Assembly: GCF_965363235.1 (NCBI RefSeq)
Contig: NC_134843.1
Span: 93,157,795-93,221,794 of the forward strand
Direction: 5' to 3'
Origin: Mytilus galloprovincialis
Lineage: Eukaryota; Mollusca; Bivalvia; Mytilida; Mytilidae
Length of the DNA stretch: 64,000 bases
Each line of letters begins with the position of its first letter. The first letter of the stretch is position 1. Below are positions 22,235 through 33,821 of the stretch, piece after piece. Below the pieces are notes generated by a model that saw only the letters and a program-made list of their open reading frames with translations, ran no database searches and was not told the origin of the DNA. Made by a program: the position numbers and the translations under genes.

Positions 22235-24655
22235 GTTCGTTAGTCTTCTCTATATAGTAAACATCCACTTTCAGCCGTGATGACTAACTAGTACTTGTTC
22301 TGATTATGAGGGCCTCAAGTTGAGAGGGTTGTTTTTCTTCATAAAATGAAAATTTACTGATGCAATCATTACATACTAGTACAACAAATATAGTTGAACT
22401 ACAATGTATTGCTTATAGTATTTGATAAACAGGCAAAACCATGAAAACTTAACATTGTCCTTTGGAACAGTATACATTGTGTACCTAAATAAATGTTCCT
22501 GCATTGACCAATGAACATGAGGTCAAGGTCATTTGAATCCTCCAAGACGGAAATATACATGTTTCTGTCATTCTATACACCAAAAATAGTTGAAATATGA
22601 ATTATAGTATCTGACAAATAGACCATATCTGCAAAGCATCATTGACCAATGACTAATGAAAATGAGATCAAGATCCAATCTGCTAGCTAGCTAGACATGT
22701 ACACATTACAATCATTCCATAGATATAGTTCACCTATTGCTTATAGTATTTGTGATGTGGACTTGGATTTCATCACATAAACTTCATCTTAATCAGACAT
22801 GTTCCCCAATTCCCCATTTCCTTTCTCAATTTTATGTAGACCTTGTAAGGAACATATATACCAAATAAAGTTGTCCGATTTGTAATTAGTGAGAAATTCA
22901 CGTGACTAAAAAAGCATTTTTTTTTCAGTCTGTGAAACATGAAGACAATGGACAGAAGATGGACAGATTATTAGTAACATAAGGCATCTGCAAAACAAAG
23001 TATGAAACATCCAGGTCTTCTACCTTCTGAAATATGTAACTTTTTACAAATATTTTTAGCTATTGTTGATGCTGTCACTGGATTGTACTTATTTGCATTC
23101 TGCCACTTTCTTCACAGGCAAGACAATAAATTAAACATAAACTAATCTATGGATTATTAAAAAAAATCATCTGTAAGATGGCTCACTCTCTAACTCTTCA
23201 TGTAATAAGTATAATGTGACTTTGCAAAACATAATTTTTAAAAAATGCACATTGAATTGGATAAACTTGATGTTTAAAAACTTTAAATGAATAATGCTAT
23301 CAATGCAATTTACTTCGGAATTCATTTTTTTTTCCACAATCATTAGGTCACCAAACGTGGTTTTTATTTTTCAGTGAAGAGAGGGCTAGAAACGTTTTTT
23401 TTATAATTTTCATGGTCAAAGGTCAAGGTATATTTGATAAGTAGATTGTGGGTTATATGATCATCAGAACATAGGTGTATCAAATTAGAAGAGATGACCG
23501 TTATATTTCCATCAAAATCACAATCAAAATCCTGTGGTAACATTATTAACAACACCATAGATCAACTGTTTGACAAATAATTAGAAGTGAAAGTGTATAA
23601 AACTAATGGAACGTTATTAAGTAATGAGTATATGATAGAAACATCAAAGGTAAAAATTAACATGATTAACAGACTTGCAAATCTTTATTCGACAAAATTT
23701 TTAAAACATATTGGTATAATTACTCAAAGTACGTATATTACACATGTTACATACATAATATTGTCAATATGAAAAATATTATTTGAGTTAACCTAAAGTA
23801 CTTAAAACAACCTTTTTTCATTATCTTGAATATTATCATGATTATAAGAAAATAAGCAGATGGTATAAAATGTATATGAATTTGATCAATCCTAGTTTTT
23901 AGATGACCCCTTATATTTGACCTGTAGTTATCGTTGTTGGTGGTGAACAGTTATTGAAAATGTTCATTGTAATCCATTAGTATCTAAAAAGCTATAATAA
24001 TCATGATAATAGATAATTGCACTGAATTATAAAGGATATATCAGATCAACAACTCCCACTTAAATATAGAAGATTTTTTTTTATTTATGCCAAAAAGGCA
24101 GACACAATACAAAATTTTTATTCATTGATTAAAAGATATCAATAAAAGTCAACACATATCCATCAATATTACTGTACTTGTTTATGTTAAACACATGAAA
24201 ATTGTGAAGGCACATTAAAAAGACAATCAGGAACTAGTTGCAGGTGCAAAATGTTTGTGCATTAACATGATTTAAGTAAAATATTGACTTAGTAAGACCC
24301 ATTATGTACAGTAACATGAAAAATTAATGCATAAAATTAGAAAAATTATTCCAAAGCAATTAAACATTTTTTTTAATTCAAACAATAGCAAGAATTGTAT
24401 AAGACAATACCTGTGATTATATCATGGTATCTTTCGCCCCTCTTTATCCATGTTATCTGCAATCAAAATTGGCACGATTTATTCAGGTAATTTTAATGCC
24501 TTTTTCAAAATCTCTTACTAGTCATTTGCTAGCACAATGGTCCTACATTTATCTTTCTTTTTAATGAAAAAAATACATATTCTATTGAATATACATAAAA
24601 CGACCATTGGTAAATCGTTATTATTATCAAGAAATCGAACTGAACTATGATGTAA
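22235..24655. other. No gene seen; one diffuse repeat
   Basis: AT-rich. Positions about 22490-22700 contain 'cattgaccaatgaacatgag' and 'gtcaaggtcatttgaatcc', which I know from bivalve interspersed repeats. No coding exon could be supported. Part of this may be 3' flank of the zinc-finger gene. Confidence 0.4.
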
Positions 24656-24963
24656 ACAAGAATGTGTCCTCAGTACACGAATGCCCCACTCGCACTATCA
24701 TTTTCTATGTTCAGTGGACCGTGAAATTGGGGTAAAATCTCTAATTTGGCATTAAAATTAGAAAGATCATATCATAGGGAACATGTGTACCAAGTTTGAA
24801 GTCGAGTGGACTTCAACTTCATCAAAAACTACCTCGACCAAAAACTTTAACCTGAAGCGGGACAGACGGACGAACGGACGAACGGACGAACGAACGGACG
24901 GACGAACGGACGCACAGACCAGAAAACATAATGCCCCTCTACTATCGTAGGTGGGGCATAATA
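24656..24963 (-). mobile_element. Interspersed element with 'CCCCACCTACGATAGT' start
   Basis: On the minus strand it begins 'ttatgccccacctacgatag', has a GTCCGTTCGTCC-rich stretch (24860-24905), and ends 'gagtggggcattcgtgtac' plus 'ggacacattc'. The same element occurs on the plus strand at 43271-46110, heavily interrupted, and as a fragment at 49143-49275. It lies about 25 bp downstream of the zinc-finger stop codon. Confidence 0.7.
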
Positions 24964-24986
24964 AAATAATTGATATCATATTAGGT

Positions 24987-24992
24987 TTTATT
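24987..24992 (-). terminator. AATAAA overlapping the stop codon of the zinc-finger gene
   Basis: The minus-strand sequence reads ATG ATT GAA TAA AA, so the TAA stop lies inside a canonical AATAAA poly(A) signal. If used, cleavage would fall 10-30 bases on, leaving a very short 3' UTR that ends in the neighbouring repeat. That it is used is inference. Confidence 0.5.
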
Positions 24993-26295
24993 CAATCATA
25001 TCTAAATAAGACTTTGTTTTGTCATCATCAACGATGCTAGTTATATTTAGATTGTACGCAGTTTGTTCTGTTGGACAGATTGCTTTATCATCGTAATTGA
25101 CGCTGGTTATATTTACGTTCTCAGCAGATTGTTCTGTTGAACACATTGCTTTATCATTGTTATCGACGCTGTTTATATTTACGTTGTCAGCAGATTGTTC
25201 TGCTGGACAGATTGCTTTATCATTGTTATCAATGCTGGTTATATTTAGGTTGTCAGCAGATTGTTCTGTTGAGCACATTGATTTATCATTGTTATCAACG
25301 CTGTTTATATTTACGTTGTCGGCAGATTGTTCTGTTGAACACATTGATTTATCTTCATCAACCATGCTACTTATATTTAGATTGTCGCTCGCAGATTGTT
25401 CTGTTGAAGATATCGATTTATCATCATCATTATCGTCATCAGTACTAGTTATATTTAGGTTGTCCGCAGAGTGTTTTGTTTTGAATGTTTGCGTACCAAC
25501 AGATGATTTTACTTTCTTGCACTTTGACCTTTGATGTCGTTGTAACTGATTCTTCTGAACAAATTGTCGATGACATAAGGAGCATGCATGAGGCTTTTCC
25601 TTTCTGTGAATTCTTTCATGCATCTGTAACTGAATCCGTTGAACAAAACGTTTACTACAGAAAGTACATTCAAACTGCTTATCTCCAGTGTGTGTCTTCA
25701 TATGCAGACTCAGTGTATTACTCTTATTAAAACGTTTACCACATACATCACATACAAACAGTTTCTCTCCTGTATGAATTCGTTTGTGTGAATTCAAATT
25801 ACTGCTCTGACTAAAACTTTTGTGGCATACATCACATGAATAAGGTTTCTGATTTAAATGTATTCGCTCATGTTTTACCAGCGCCCCACTTTCACAGAAT
25901 CCTTTGCCACATGTATGACAAAGATAAGGTTTAATCGATGTATGAATCATCGAGTGACGTTGTAACACATCTACACGACCAAACCCTTTTCCACATCTAA
26001 CACAGATGTAAGCTTTTATACCAATATGTATTCTAGCATGTTTTGTCAGAGATCCTTTGGTTTTGAACATCTTATTACAGGTATCACACTTCAATGGCTC
26101 ATTAGCAGATTTTGTAAAACACTTTCCCTTTATAAATTGTTTAATAGTATCTTTTTTATGACTCTCTTCCTTTCTTTTTCTTGAAAGTTTTTTCTTGCCC
26201 TTTTTTGTTGGTGAAATGACTTTGGGCTGTTTTGTCCCATCTGAAGTATTTCTTTTACTTTTCCTTCTATTATTCATTCTGGTTTTACTGAACAT
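24988..26295 (-). CDS. C2H2 zinc-finger protein with acidic C-terminal repeats
   Basis: 435 residues. Residues 1-65 are very basic (KKGKKKLSRKRKEE), a likely nuclear signal. From residue 70 to about 265 come seven zinc fingers with C-x2-C-x12-H-x3-H spacing and partial TGEKP linkers; the seventh ends in Cys rather than the second His (HQRSKC). The final 150 residues are seven units of about 22 residues (SADNVNINSVDNNDK, then CSTEQ), rich in Asp, Asn and Ser. Such proteins usually bind DNA as transcription factors; the target is unknown. The ATG is supported by an in-frame TGA 27 bp upstream within the same exon. No KRAB, SCAN, ZAD or BTB domain is seen, though an upstream exon could only be non-coding given that stop. 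Orthology is not assignable by eye. Confidence 0.88.
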   Translation of the reverse strand: MFSKTRMNNRRKSKRNTSDGTKQPKVISPTKKGKKKLSRKRKEESHKKDTIKQFIKGKCFTKSANEPLKCDTCNKMFKTKGSLTKHARIHIGIKAYICVRCGKGFGRVDVLQRHSMIHTSIKPYLCHTCGKGFCESGALVKHERIHLNQKPYSCDVCHKSFSQSSNLNSHKRIHTGEKLFVCDVCGKRFNKSNTLSLHMKTHTGDKQFECTFCSKRFVQRIQLQMHERIHRKEKPHACSLCHRQFVQKNQLQRHQRSKCKKVKSSVGTQTFKTKHSADNLNITSTDDDNDDDKSISSTEQSASDNLNISSMVDEDKSMCSTEQSADNVNINSVDNNDKSMCSTEQSADNLNITSIDNNDKAICPAEQSADNVNINSVDNNDKAMCSTEQSAENVNITSVNYDDKAICPTEQTAYNLNITSIVDDDKTKSYLDMIE

Positions 26296-26355
26296 GCTGA
26301 TTTCCCTTAAATGAGAAACTGTCCTTCAGACAATGCAAGGTGTCATTCGGCTGTT

Positions 26356-26375
26356 CTGTAAAAGAAAAAAGAAAA
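26356..26375 (-). promoter_or_regulatory. Splice acceptor upstream of the zinc-finger coding exon
   Basis: On the minus strand a pyrimidine run (ttttcttttttcttttacag) ends in TACAG at 26360-26356, so the terminal exon begins at 26355. This leaves a 60-base 5' UTR before the ATG. The first exon lies further right and was not identified. Confidence 0.7.
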
Positions 26376-26569
26376 ACTTAAGCATGTTAAGCTTTTTAAC
26401 TCAAGTGGAGAAAATTCCTTATATGGGGATGTGGTCCCCAATTACAATGATAACCGTCATGACAGTTCTAGTAAACAAATCAATAATTAAAAAAAAACAA
26501 TCTACTAATGCACTCAACTTCATTTACCTTTAATTTCTAACATTTTTATTTTCCCACATTTGCGCAGAA

Positions 26570-26655
26570 ATCTCTTTGATTTGAGCGTCACTGATGTCTT
26601 TTGTAGACGAACCGCGCGTCTGGCGTAATTATTTTTTTATTAATCCTGGTATCTA
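26570..26655. repeat. Interspersed repeat, 'GAGCGTCACTGATG' family
   Basis: 'gagcgtcactgatgtc', 'gtagacgaaccgcgcg' and 'taatcctggtatct' match a common mussel repeat. Related to 7150-7335. Confidence 0.6.
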
Positions 26656-26659
26656 TCTA

Positions 26660-28500
26660 TGATGAGGTTATTTACTTTCTTTTGGTCTGGTTTGTCATGA
26701 GACTTTAATTTATATATTTATCAGTCTAGTAACATATAGGAAGTATTTGATATGAAAAAAAACATTACCTGATGATAGCTTTTTTTAAACTATGAAAATG
26801 ATGTCATAACAAAAATGACGTCATAACTAAAATGATGTCACAACTAAAATTCCTTACAATAGAAAAAGAGGGGGTCACTTATTTTTAAGGACAAAAAAGA
26901 TATTACAAAATTCCTGGAAATGTTTTCACCATATTATACCAAATAGATGTCTCACAAGTCCTAATCCCTGATATCTCGGCCTATAACAAACTCGGCCTAT
27001 AACATAATTGGCCTCACAATATAGGACTATAACAAACTTGGACTTCTAGAAGAATACAAGTATGATGTTGGATGTTGTTTTCTTTATTAGAAATTAATCA
27101 TCAATACTTAATTTGCAATAAATTATGATTTACAATTAATTAAATAATCATTTTGAACATTTTAGAAGCAAGTAATATAAATTATGTTAACAAGACATGT
27201 ATAAAAAGAAAAGTAAAAATGAATTCGTAAAATAATGAAAATCTTATTTGTCTTTTCTGTATTATTATTTGCATATATATAAAAAAGAAGATAATGCTTT
27301 TCATTTACATGTTCATCTTCACTTAAAAAAATAGAGTAATAATTAAAATCCAAACTGAAGTAAGTTAGAATGAAGATAGAATGGTCTTGCGACACCTAAT
27401 TAGGTGTCCTAAAGTTAGGATGAAACATGTGATATATCCTAAGTTGAGATAGCTTCCAGAACAAGACATAGGACAAAGACGTGGTATAAAATGGTCTTAG
27501 AACATTTTAGAACATGTCCTAATCCTCAGATAGCTTCGAGAACACCACCCCAGGATTTAAACTAACAACTGGCACATGTACTGTTGACACCTATTTATCA
27601 CCCAAAGTGAGAACAAAACTATAGCTACCTGTAATTACATGAAATAGTAATTAACTAAATTATATCCAATAACTTTGCAGTAGCAGCTTGTGTATTAACA
27701 TAGATATAATAGCCATTATATCAATGGTATAACTGATGTTTTCATGTTCTTTTTTTATTAGTTTGATTCCAATTCTAAGTAGTTATAAGATAGTGTAGTA
27801 AATTATATGTTTCTGGTCATACTTTTATTGGTTGAATCCCAGTGGTTTGTGAGAAAAAGAAATCTCTGTTGTTTTACATGTTTTACTCCACCTTTTTTGG
27901 GAAATATGTATAATGTTTGCATATAACACATATATTTCAGTGTGGAACTTAATCTATTTGTCATGTTTTTATACATTTCTATATATTGTTTTTTTTTCAA
28001 AAATATTTATCATTTTCTCATACGTGTACATTCGTATATCATGTATATCATTTTTTTACATATAAAGTTGTGTTTTTTAAGTCAGAAAAAAATCGTTAAC
28101 AAAATTATCTACTATAGTCCGAGTCTTTTCAACATATTTCTGCATATTAATAGTGGTTGGGTGAGTTTGTTCTAGTCCGATTTTGTGATAAGCCAATTTT
28201 GTTATAGTTTAAGTTATCCAGCAGAGTCTAGTATTTAGAGGACAGTTTCTATTTCTTAATTATATTACATAAATATGTGCCCTTTGAGTTTTGGATTTAG
28301 AACTAGAAGTGTGGGGGTAGTCCTTATCAGGACTTGGGTTCGGGATTGACCCTTTCATGATACGGGAATTCTTTTTTTTGAAAAATCGGGATGTCAGGAT
28401 TTAAATTTATCTAAACTTGGAACCGCGGAATTTCGTGTTTTTAAGCCCAGGATTTCAGGATCAGGAGCCTTCCACCCCTCTCAGAATTGATTTTATTTTA
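26660..28500. other. No gene seen; short direct repeats
   Basis: AT-rich. Positions 26975-27055 have the short repeat 'tcggcctataacaaac' and variants. Nothing coding is supported. Probable intron or upstream flank of the zinc-finger gene. Confidence 0.4.
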
Positions 28501-28504
28501 TATA

Positions 28505-30802
28505 CCTGCCAACTTTCACAATTTAAGCGTGTACTACACGATTTTGACCCTTTATTGCACGTTCGTGATGGTGACAAAACATCAAAAACACGATTTTGTG
28601 AAAATCTCAACGAAAAATATGCTTGTTCTCGATTTTGAACTGTTTCTAAGGGAAGACAATCATAATCAGCCAATCAAATTTTGTGTTTCTCATTATCAAA
28701 TTAGTAAGCCAATCAAAATGTTTTCTCTTAAGATTATTCTAACATGCTACACTGATTTTGAAGTTGTGTTGTATTCCTCTGTATGTTAGTCAGAATTGTA
28801 AAATCGTGATCATGGCAGGTGAATTTTCATCTGCAAGCAGGTTCTTACACAGCTTAAGAATGAAAGCATGGCTGATTGACAAAATTCAATGATGCAGTAC
28901 TACCATAAAGATAATAAATAGAAGTTTATTCACTAATTTATTGACATTACACTTGCTGTAACAGATGTCATTTTTGTATCCAATTAAATTACCAAATCAT
29001 TTACAGTACAATGTACTATTCTTCTTTTTTCACAAGAACCAAACTAACAGGTTCCTAACAACCCCATATTTGAGGGGTAATTTTACTGTTGAAAAAAAGA
29101 AAAAAGAAAAATTTCGATTTTTTTAACTTAAATTAGTGGGAGCATTCATTATATTTGGAAATTTTTTTCTAAATGAGTGGTCCAATTATTATTAATAATA
29201 AAGAAGATAACAGTCCATGAACATAACGAAATTCTATGACATGTTTTGACCAGATGATATTAATACCAGATAGCTGTATAGTTCTTTGGGAAAAGTTTCT
29301 TCAAAGAATATAAATATGTGCTAATTTGTACTTAAAAGTGGGTTTTATTGTTTTTACATTGAAGGATTACCCCTCAATTGGGATGTTGTTCCCAACCTGA
29401 TAAAGGTCCTTTTATCATGTTTATGTGCATAATTTTAAATTGGAAAAGTCAACAATCATTTTATATCCTTACACAAGAAAATAAAAGGCAGTGTCTGCGC
29501 GTCTCCGCATGTGGGTACGAATAGTATAATTGCCTTTCCTAGGCTACGCGTACCCACATCCGGTTTTATAATAAAATGCCATCTGATAGGGAATAAAACG
29601 TGAAATATATACAGAATTTGTTGCAATTAGTGAATAAATTGATTAAAACTACTCAAAAGTTTTATAAATATTTATATATAGGTAAGTGAACAGTTTTTAT
29701 TTCAGTTAATAAATATTCTTAAAATGGAAAAGAGTGATATACATGTGGGGAAAACATTTCATATGTATCATGAATTAGAACAGTCCATTAATTTTATACA
29801 ATAAAAGTTTAACAGAATTCATTTTTCATGTATTCATGGAGGCAAAAAATTCCGAACAAATTCGATAGGAAAAAGGCCTAATACAAGGCATTTGTTTTAA
29901 AGTGTAGTTTTAAATCGAATTTGCTGCGTTACATTCATTAGTCAAGTCTGAGACTACTATGTGTTATTGTCATGATTGTAGTCTCAGGTCAAGTTTTTTT
30001 TAAAGTCAAATACTTCTAGTTTTCCTATTTTAAACCGTTCTTAATATAAAGGATATGCCTACTTTTAGTACATTTCAAATGGAATGTCCTCTCCACTTTA
30101 AACTTGGCGTGACTAAAGATGGACAAAACCTGATTGAGGGAGGTAAAATGTTTATTTATCATGTTTATTATCTTCTGTTTTTCATTTTACTAAAAGATTA
30201 TTTTTATTTCAAATTCAGTAAAATTTAATTCTATAAATTTGCATTTAAACTTTATAATACATGTAGTATCAATTTTTATCATGTTTTTCTTTTTACAGGG
30301 ACTGAACAGTTTCATTTTCCATCAGTGTGCATTTAATTTGCAATGTTTATTATGTATTATTATAAGATAAATACAATTTGAAAATATCATTTTTCATACT
30401 CTTCACTCTTTCTACGAGAAATCCAAATTTATCAATAATTTCCGTTTATCATGTTTATATTTCACGTTTCATTCCTGATCCGATGGCATTTTTATAAAAC
30501 CGGATGTGGGTATGTGTAGCTTACGACTGGCAATTTGCCTATTCGTACCCGCATGCAGGTATGTGCAGACACTGTCAAAATAAAACCTGGTCTTCTAGCT
30601 ACATGTTCATCTTTTCTACTGATATAATTACTAAAATCAGGCAAATAAACTTAAGGAAAAAGGCTTGTAAGTTCGTCATACAAATATGACACTTTTTCAA
30701 GACCATAGAACAGCAGGAGCAAAATACTTTGTAATGAATTGTAACCTGTGAAATTGTTGTCGTGCAATAAAACCCCCATGGGCACTTTTAAAAGTTGGCA
30801 GG
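28505..30802. mobile_element. TA-flanked inverted-repeat element containing a second element
   Basis: Ends CCTGCCAACTTT and its complement AAAGTTGGCAGG, each bordered by TA (28503-28504, 30803-30804). Inside the ends the arms also share 'tttattgcacg'. A TA duplication points to the Tc1/mariner group or relatives. With the nested element (29487-30576) and its 9-bp duplication removed, it is about 1.2 kb. No transposase frame is visible. The terminal repeats are short, so this call is less firm than the nested one. Confidence 0.6.
29487..30576. mobile_element. 1.09-kb element with ~120-bp inverted ends and 9-bp duplication
   Basis: Left end GGCAGTGTCTGCGCG, right end the complement of GACAGTGTCTGCACA. 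The arms remain alignable for about 120 bp (shared 'gtgggtacgaatag' or 'gcgggtacgaatag', 'cccacatccggttttata', 'aacgtgaaatat'). AAAATAAAA occurs on both sides (29478-29486, 30577-30585). Long arms with a 9-bp duplication suggest a Mutator-type element; 8-bp hAT cannot be excluded because the duplication is low-complexity. Non-coding. Confidence 0.75.
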
Positions 30803-31179
30803 TATGATTTTTTATGATTAGGTGAATACCATGTCCATGAATACAGACATGACATAATTTTTGTTGTTTAAAAACAATTTTTTTTTACACTTAAAAGATA
30901 TCGTCATATGTTACTCCAAAACAAAATTCAATTCAAAAGAATTACTTTTCCAGCTTTGATGTTCCGATAAGGTAAATATAAACAAAGGCCAAAGGGGAGA
31001 TAACCAATGGTTTCAGCAAGCATATGCATTTCCCAAATATATTATTTATCTGCAAATAAAAACAAACTACAGTGGGCATTTACATAGCAAGACTTCTCTT
31101 CAAATTAGAACTGAGCGTACAATGATCGCTGTAATCCTCAAAGTCGTCACTAAATATTGATCTTAAAATGGGAGATATT

Positions 31180-31440
31180 TCCTAAGTTCGCGGCCATGTT
31201 GTTCATAAAAATTTTGTATGTCATTATTTTTTTTACTAAAAAAAGGATTATTTTCATTTAAAATCGTTCAAATTAGTATCTTAAAATTATTTATGAATTA
31301 TTTCATCACAATTGAAGAATAAGACTGTAAAAAATTTGTTCGCGTTTAATCGAGAACAAGATTTTTATCCAATCGCTCTGCATGTAACATTTTCGCTTTC
31401 GGTGTCTGGTATTTTCATCCAATCAGAGAGAAGCTTTTGC
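31180..31440 (+). promoter_or_regulatory. Candidate promoter with two CCAAT boxes
   Basis: CpG-richer than its surroundings. It contains CCAATCG (about 31369) and CCAATCAGAG (about 31417), the second a good NF-Y-type box, directly before a leader exon with a perfect donor site. On the opposite strand AACATGGCCGCGAA (about 31188-31201) resembles a YY1-type initiation motif, so the region could fire both ways. All of this is inference from motifs. Confidence 0.4.
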
Positions 31441-31473
31441 CCGCGTAGAATCAAAGCCACACGACCTCCAAAG
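31441..31473 (+). other. Candidate 5' untranslated exon
   Basis: The stretch before AAG|GTGAGT (donor at 31474) has a textbook donor and follows the CCAAT boxes. It could splice to the acceptor at 49857. The exon start is not known. No start codon lies in the segment listed. Confidence 0.4.
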
Positions 31474-31499
31474 GTGAGTATCCTCCAAAAATCCTAATT

Positions 31500-32166
31500 A
31501 TAGAAAAATTGGTGGCACCTAGAGTTAAAACATCCCCATATTCGTATTCTTCGATGAATTTTAAGGAAGGGGTCATCTATAGTTTTACAAATTTATCTTC
31601 TGTGATGCCGGAAAAGATCCATGAAAATCATCAAAATGAGGCCTCCATCCCACGCTCCCTGCCATTGTTTTCGTTATATTTTGCTTTTTCTATGCTGTGA
31701 AATGAAATCCAATACTATCAAATGTGACTTCTATACAAAGTAACAGTAGGGAATCAATTTTCCACGTTGAATTTGTGAAATAAAGTGTTGTTTGAATGTT
31801 TATTCAGTTGACCTATATATTGCCATTGCTTACAAATATGTGCTGTATTCAGGTCATGGAAAGCATGAAGTTTTCCCTTTTCCCAGAGATGTTAGCAAAT
31901 ATTTACATATACAAGTTTGGTGTTTATTGAAACTGGAGACAACTGCTTCAAAAAAGTACAAGTAGAGTATTTATTTTTTAAATATTGTTAATTTTAACTG
32001 TTGCCTTTTTGTTGGGCTTGGCATGTCTTCTACAATAACATCAACACATCATAATGTCTACTTCTTTGGGTAAGATATGTGGAGAAGTGTAAAGAAAACA
32101 GTATTTTGACTGATGACCATCGCAACAGTCACTGTGGACGATTTCAAATGACATCTTAACATTAAG
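31500..32166. other. No gene seen; probable intron
   Basis: A 63-codon open frame from 31509 lacks any recognisable motif. If the leader exon at 31473 is real, this is the start of its first intron. Confidence 0.35.
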
Positions 32167-32170
32167 TTAA

Positions 32171-32752
32171 GGTTCATGTGGACCCTATGGCTAAAATGGC
32201 CGTATTTTCACCTCAAAATTTTCTCTGAGTACAGGCAAACCTGTGCATCTGGAAAAGTTTTAAGGCATGGCATGCCCTAGATAAATAGAATTCAAATGCA
32301 TTGTATGATTTAGAAAATTCATAACTTAACTGGATTTTGCCGTACACTTTTTTTCGTCTCTGCAGAAGACGATAAAATTAACAAACAGTTGAGTTTACCG
32401 TGATATGGTCCACTCAGGTACACAGTTTAAATAACCAATTATTGTCGGGTATCTATTGTCCATCTAATGTCCATGTCAATTAAAAATGCTCACTTTAATT
32501 TTTACCTGTGGGGAAGTTCTCAAACCTGTTTCCCAACTTAGTTTATTTTGGCACCTTCTGGAGAAATGAAAAAAAGTGCACGGCAAAATCCTGGTAAGTT
32601 TTTACTTTTCTAAAACATAAAACATATTTAAAATTCATTTATCTAGGGCATGCTATGCTTGAATTTTTTTACAGATGCGCAGGTTTGTCTGTACTCAGAG
32701 TAAATTTTGAGGTGAAAATACGGCCATTTTAGCCATAGGGTCCACATGAACC
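32171..32752. mobile_element. TTAA-flanked element with long inverted repeats
   Basis: TTAA at 32167-32170 and 32753-32756. The outer 81 bp (GGTTCATGTGGACCCTATGG onward) are inverted copies with about three mismatches. Similarity continues, weaker, to about 190-200 bp on each side (shared 'ggcatgccctagataaat', 'ggattttgccgt'). It is 582 bp and non-coding. The first bases after TTAA, GGTTYATG, are shared with the elements at 8234 and 9428. Confidence 0.85.
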
Positions 32753-32756
32753 TTAA

Positions 32757-33821
32757 AAATACAAAAATTATAATTTATAGTCAAATACTTCATCATTAAA
32801 TCTGGTTAATACTATTTATATAAATATATCTATTATGCATATTTCATTGTAACTTTTTGTCTTAATAAATAGAAACCTCTAGTGACATTCCTTTAATTAA
32901 GAGCAATATTATACAGGCAGTTGCATTGTCAGTCTTGATTTACATGTATTTTTAAAGAATCTGTAAAATGATCATACATGTATACGTAGATGAAGAGAAT
33001 GTAACCATGTAATCAGAGAGCATGATTTGCCATCTAAAATCAATAGACCACTTTTGATTTTATGCCCTTCCCTGGAAAAGTTTGTCTGTTTATATGCATA
33101 CCTTTAGGAGGTCATTTACCACATAGACAGGATTGCTTGTATCCCTGCTCTATTAAAGTGCTTTAGACTTCTTTGTGATCATCAATATGCAGGATATATT
33201 GGAAATAATGATAGTTTGGTAGCTACATAACTTAATTTCAATTTACTTATGATGACAGAATATAATTTGAATAATGATTCATTATGTATAGAGTCATATT
33301 TTTTAAAACCTGTCTTAACATGAGGAGGCATTGATGATGCCCCAATTTGCATGAATGATTTTCACGGTTTTTGACAGAAATACAACAAACTGGAAAGGAG
33401 AAGGTTACTATTAAGACAAAATTAATTTTTCTGGCACTTTCCTTTACAATAGAGCCGCGACCCCTTAAATAAACATAATTTGTAGTAAAAGGTCAATTTT
33501 GGTACTTTTTTCGTATAATTCTAATTGTTTTTGGCATAATTAACTTTGGCCGCCATCTCCGATCCAAAAAGTTTTTATATTGATGAAATCTATGTTAAAA
33601 TTAAAATCTTTTGGTTACAGCACATTTTATATGTAGATCGTAGGTGGCGGCCAAAGTGTTTCTAACGCTTTTAGGTCTGAAAAATACACAAAATCATCAT
33701 ATTTTGACAAAATGTCCAAAATGGGCTTACTTTGGAGAATATTATGTACTCTTATGAAAAGAACTGATATATTCAGCATTTAGACTTTTGAAATAGACCC
33801 ATTTTCGAACCAAATAATTAA
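32757..33821. other. No gene seen; one small inverted repeat
   Basis: AT-rich. Positions 33543-33655 hold 'tttggccgccatctccgatc' and, inverted, 'gatcgtaggtggcggccaaa', a 20-bp arm hairpin with about 75 bp between. Nothing coding. Confidence 0.45.

Noticed and set aside
24860-24905. GACGAACG-type microsatellite as a separate feature
   Set aside because: It is the usual GTCCGT-rich segment of the element at 24656-24963, also seen at 33850, 43670 and 49200.
25097-25534. Open frames antisense to the zinc-finger gene tail
   Set aside because: They mirror the 66-bp coding repeat on the other strand and show no independent feature.
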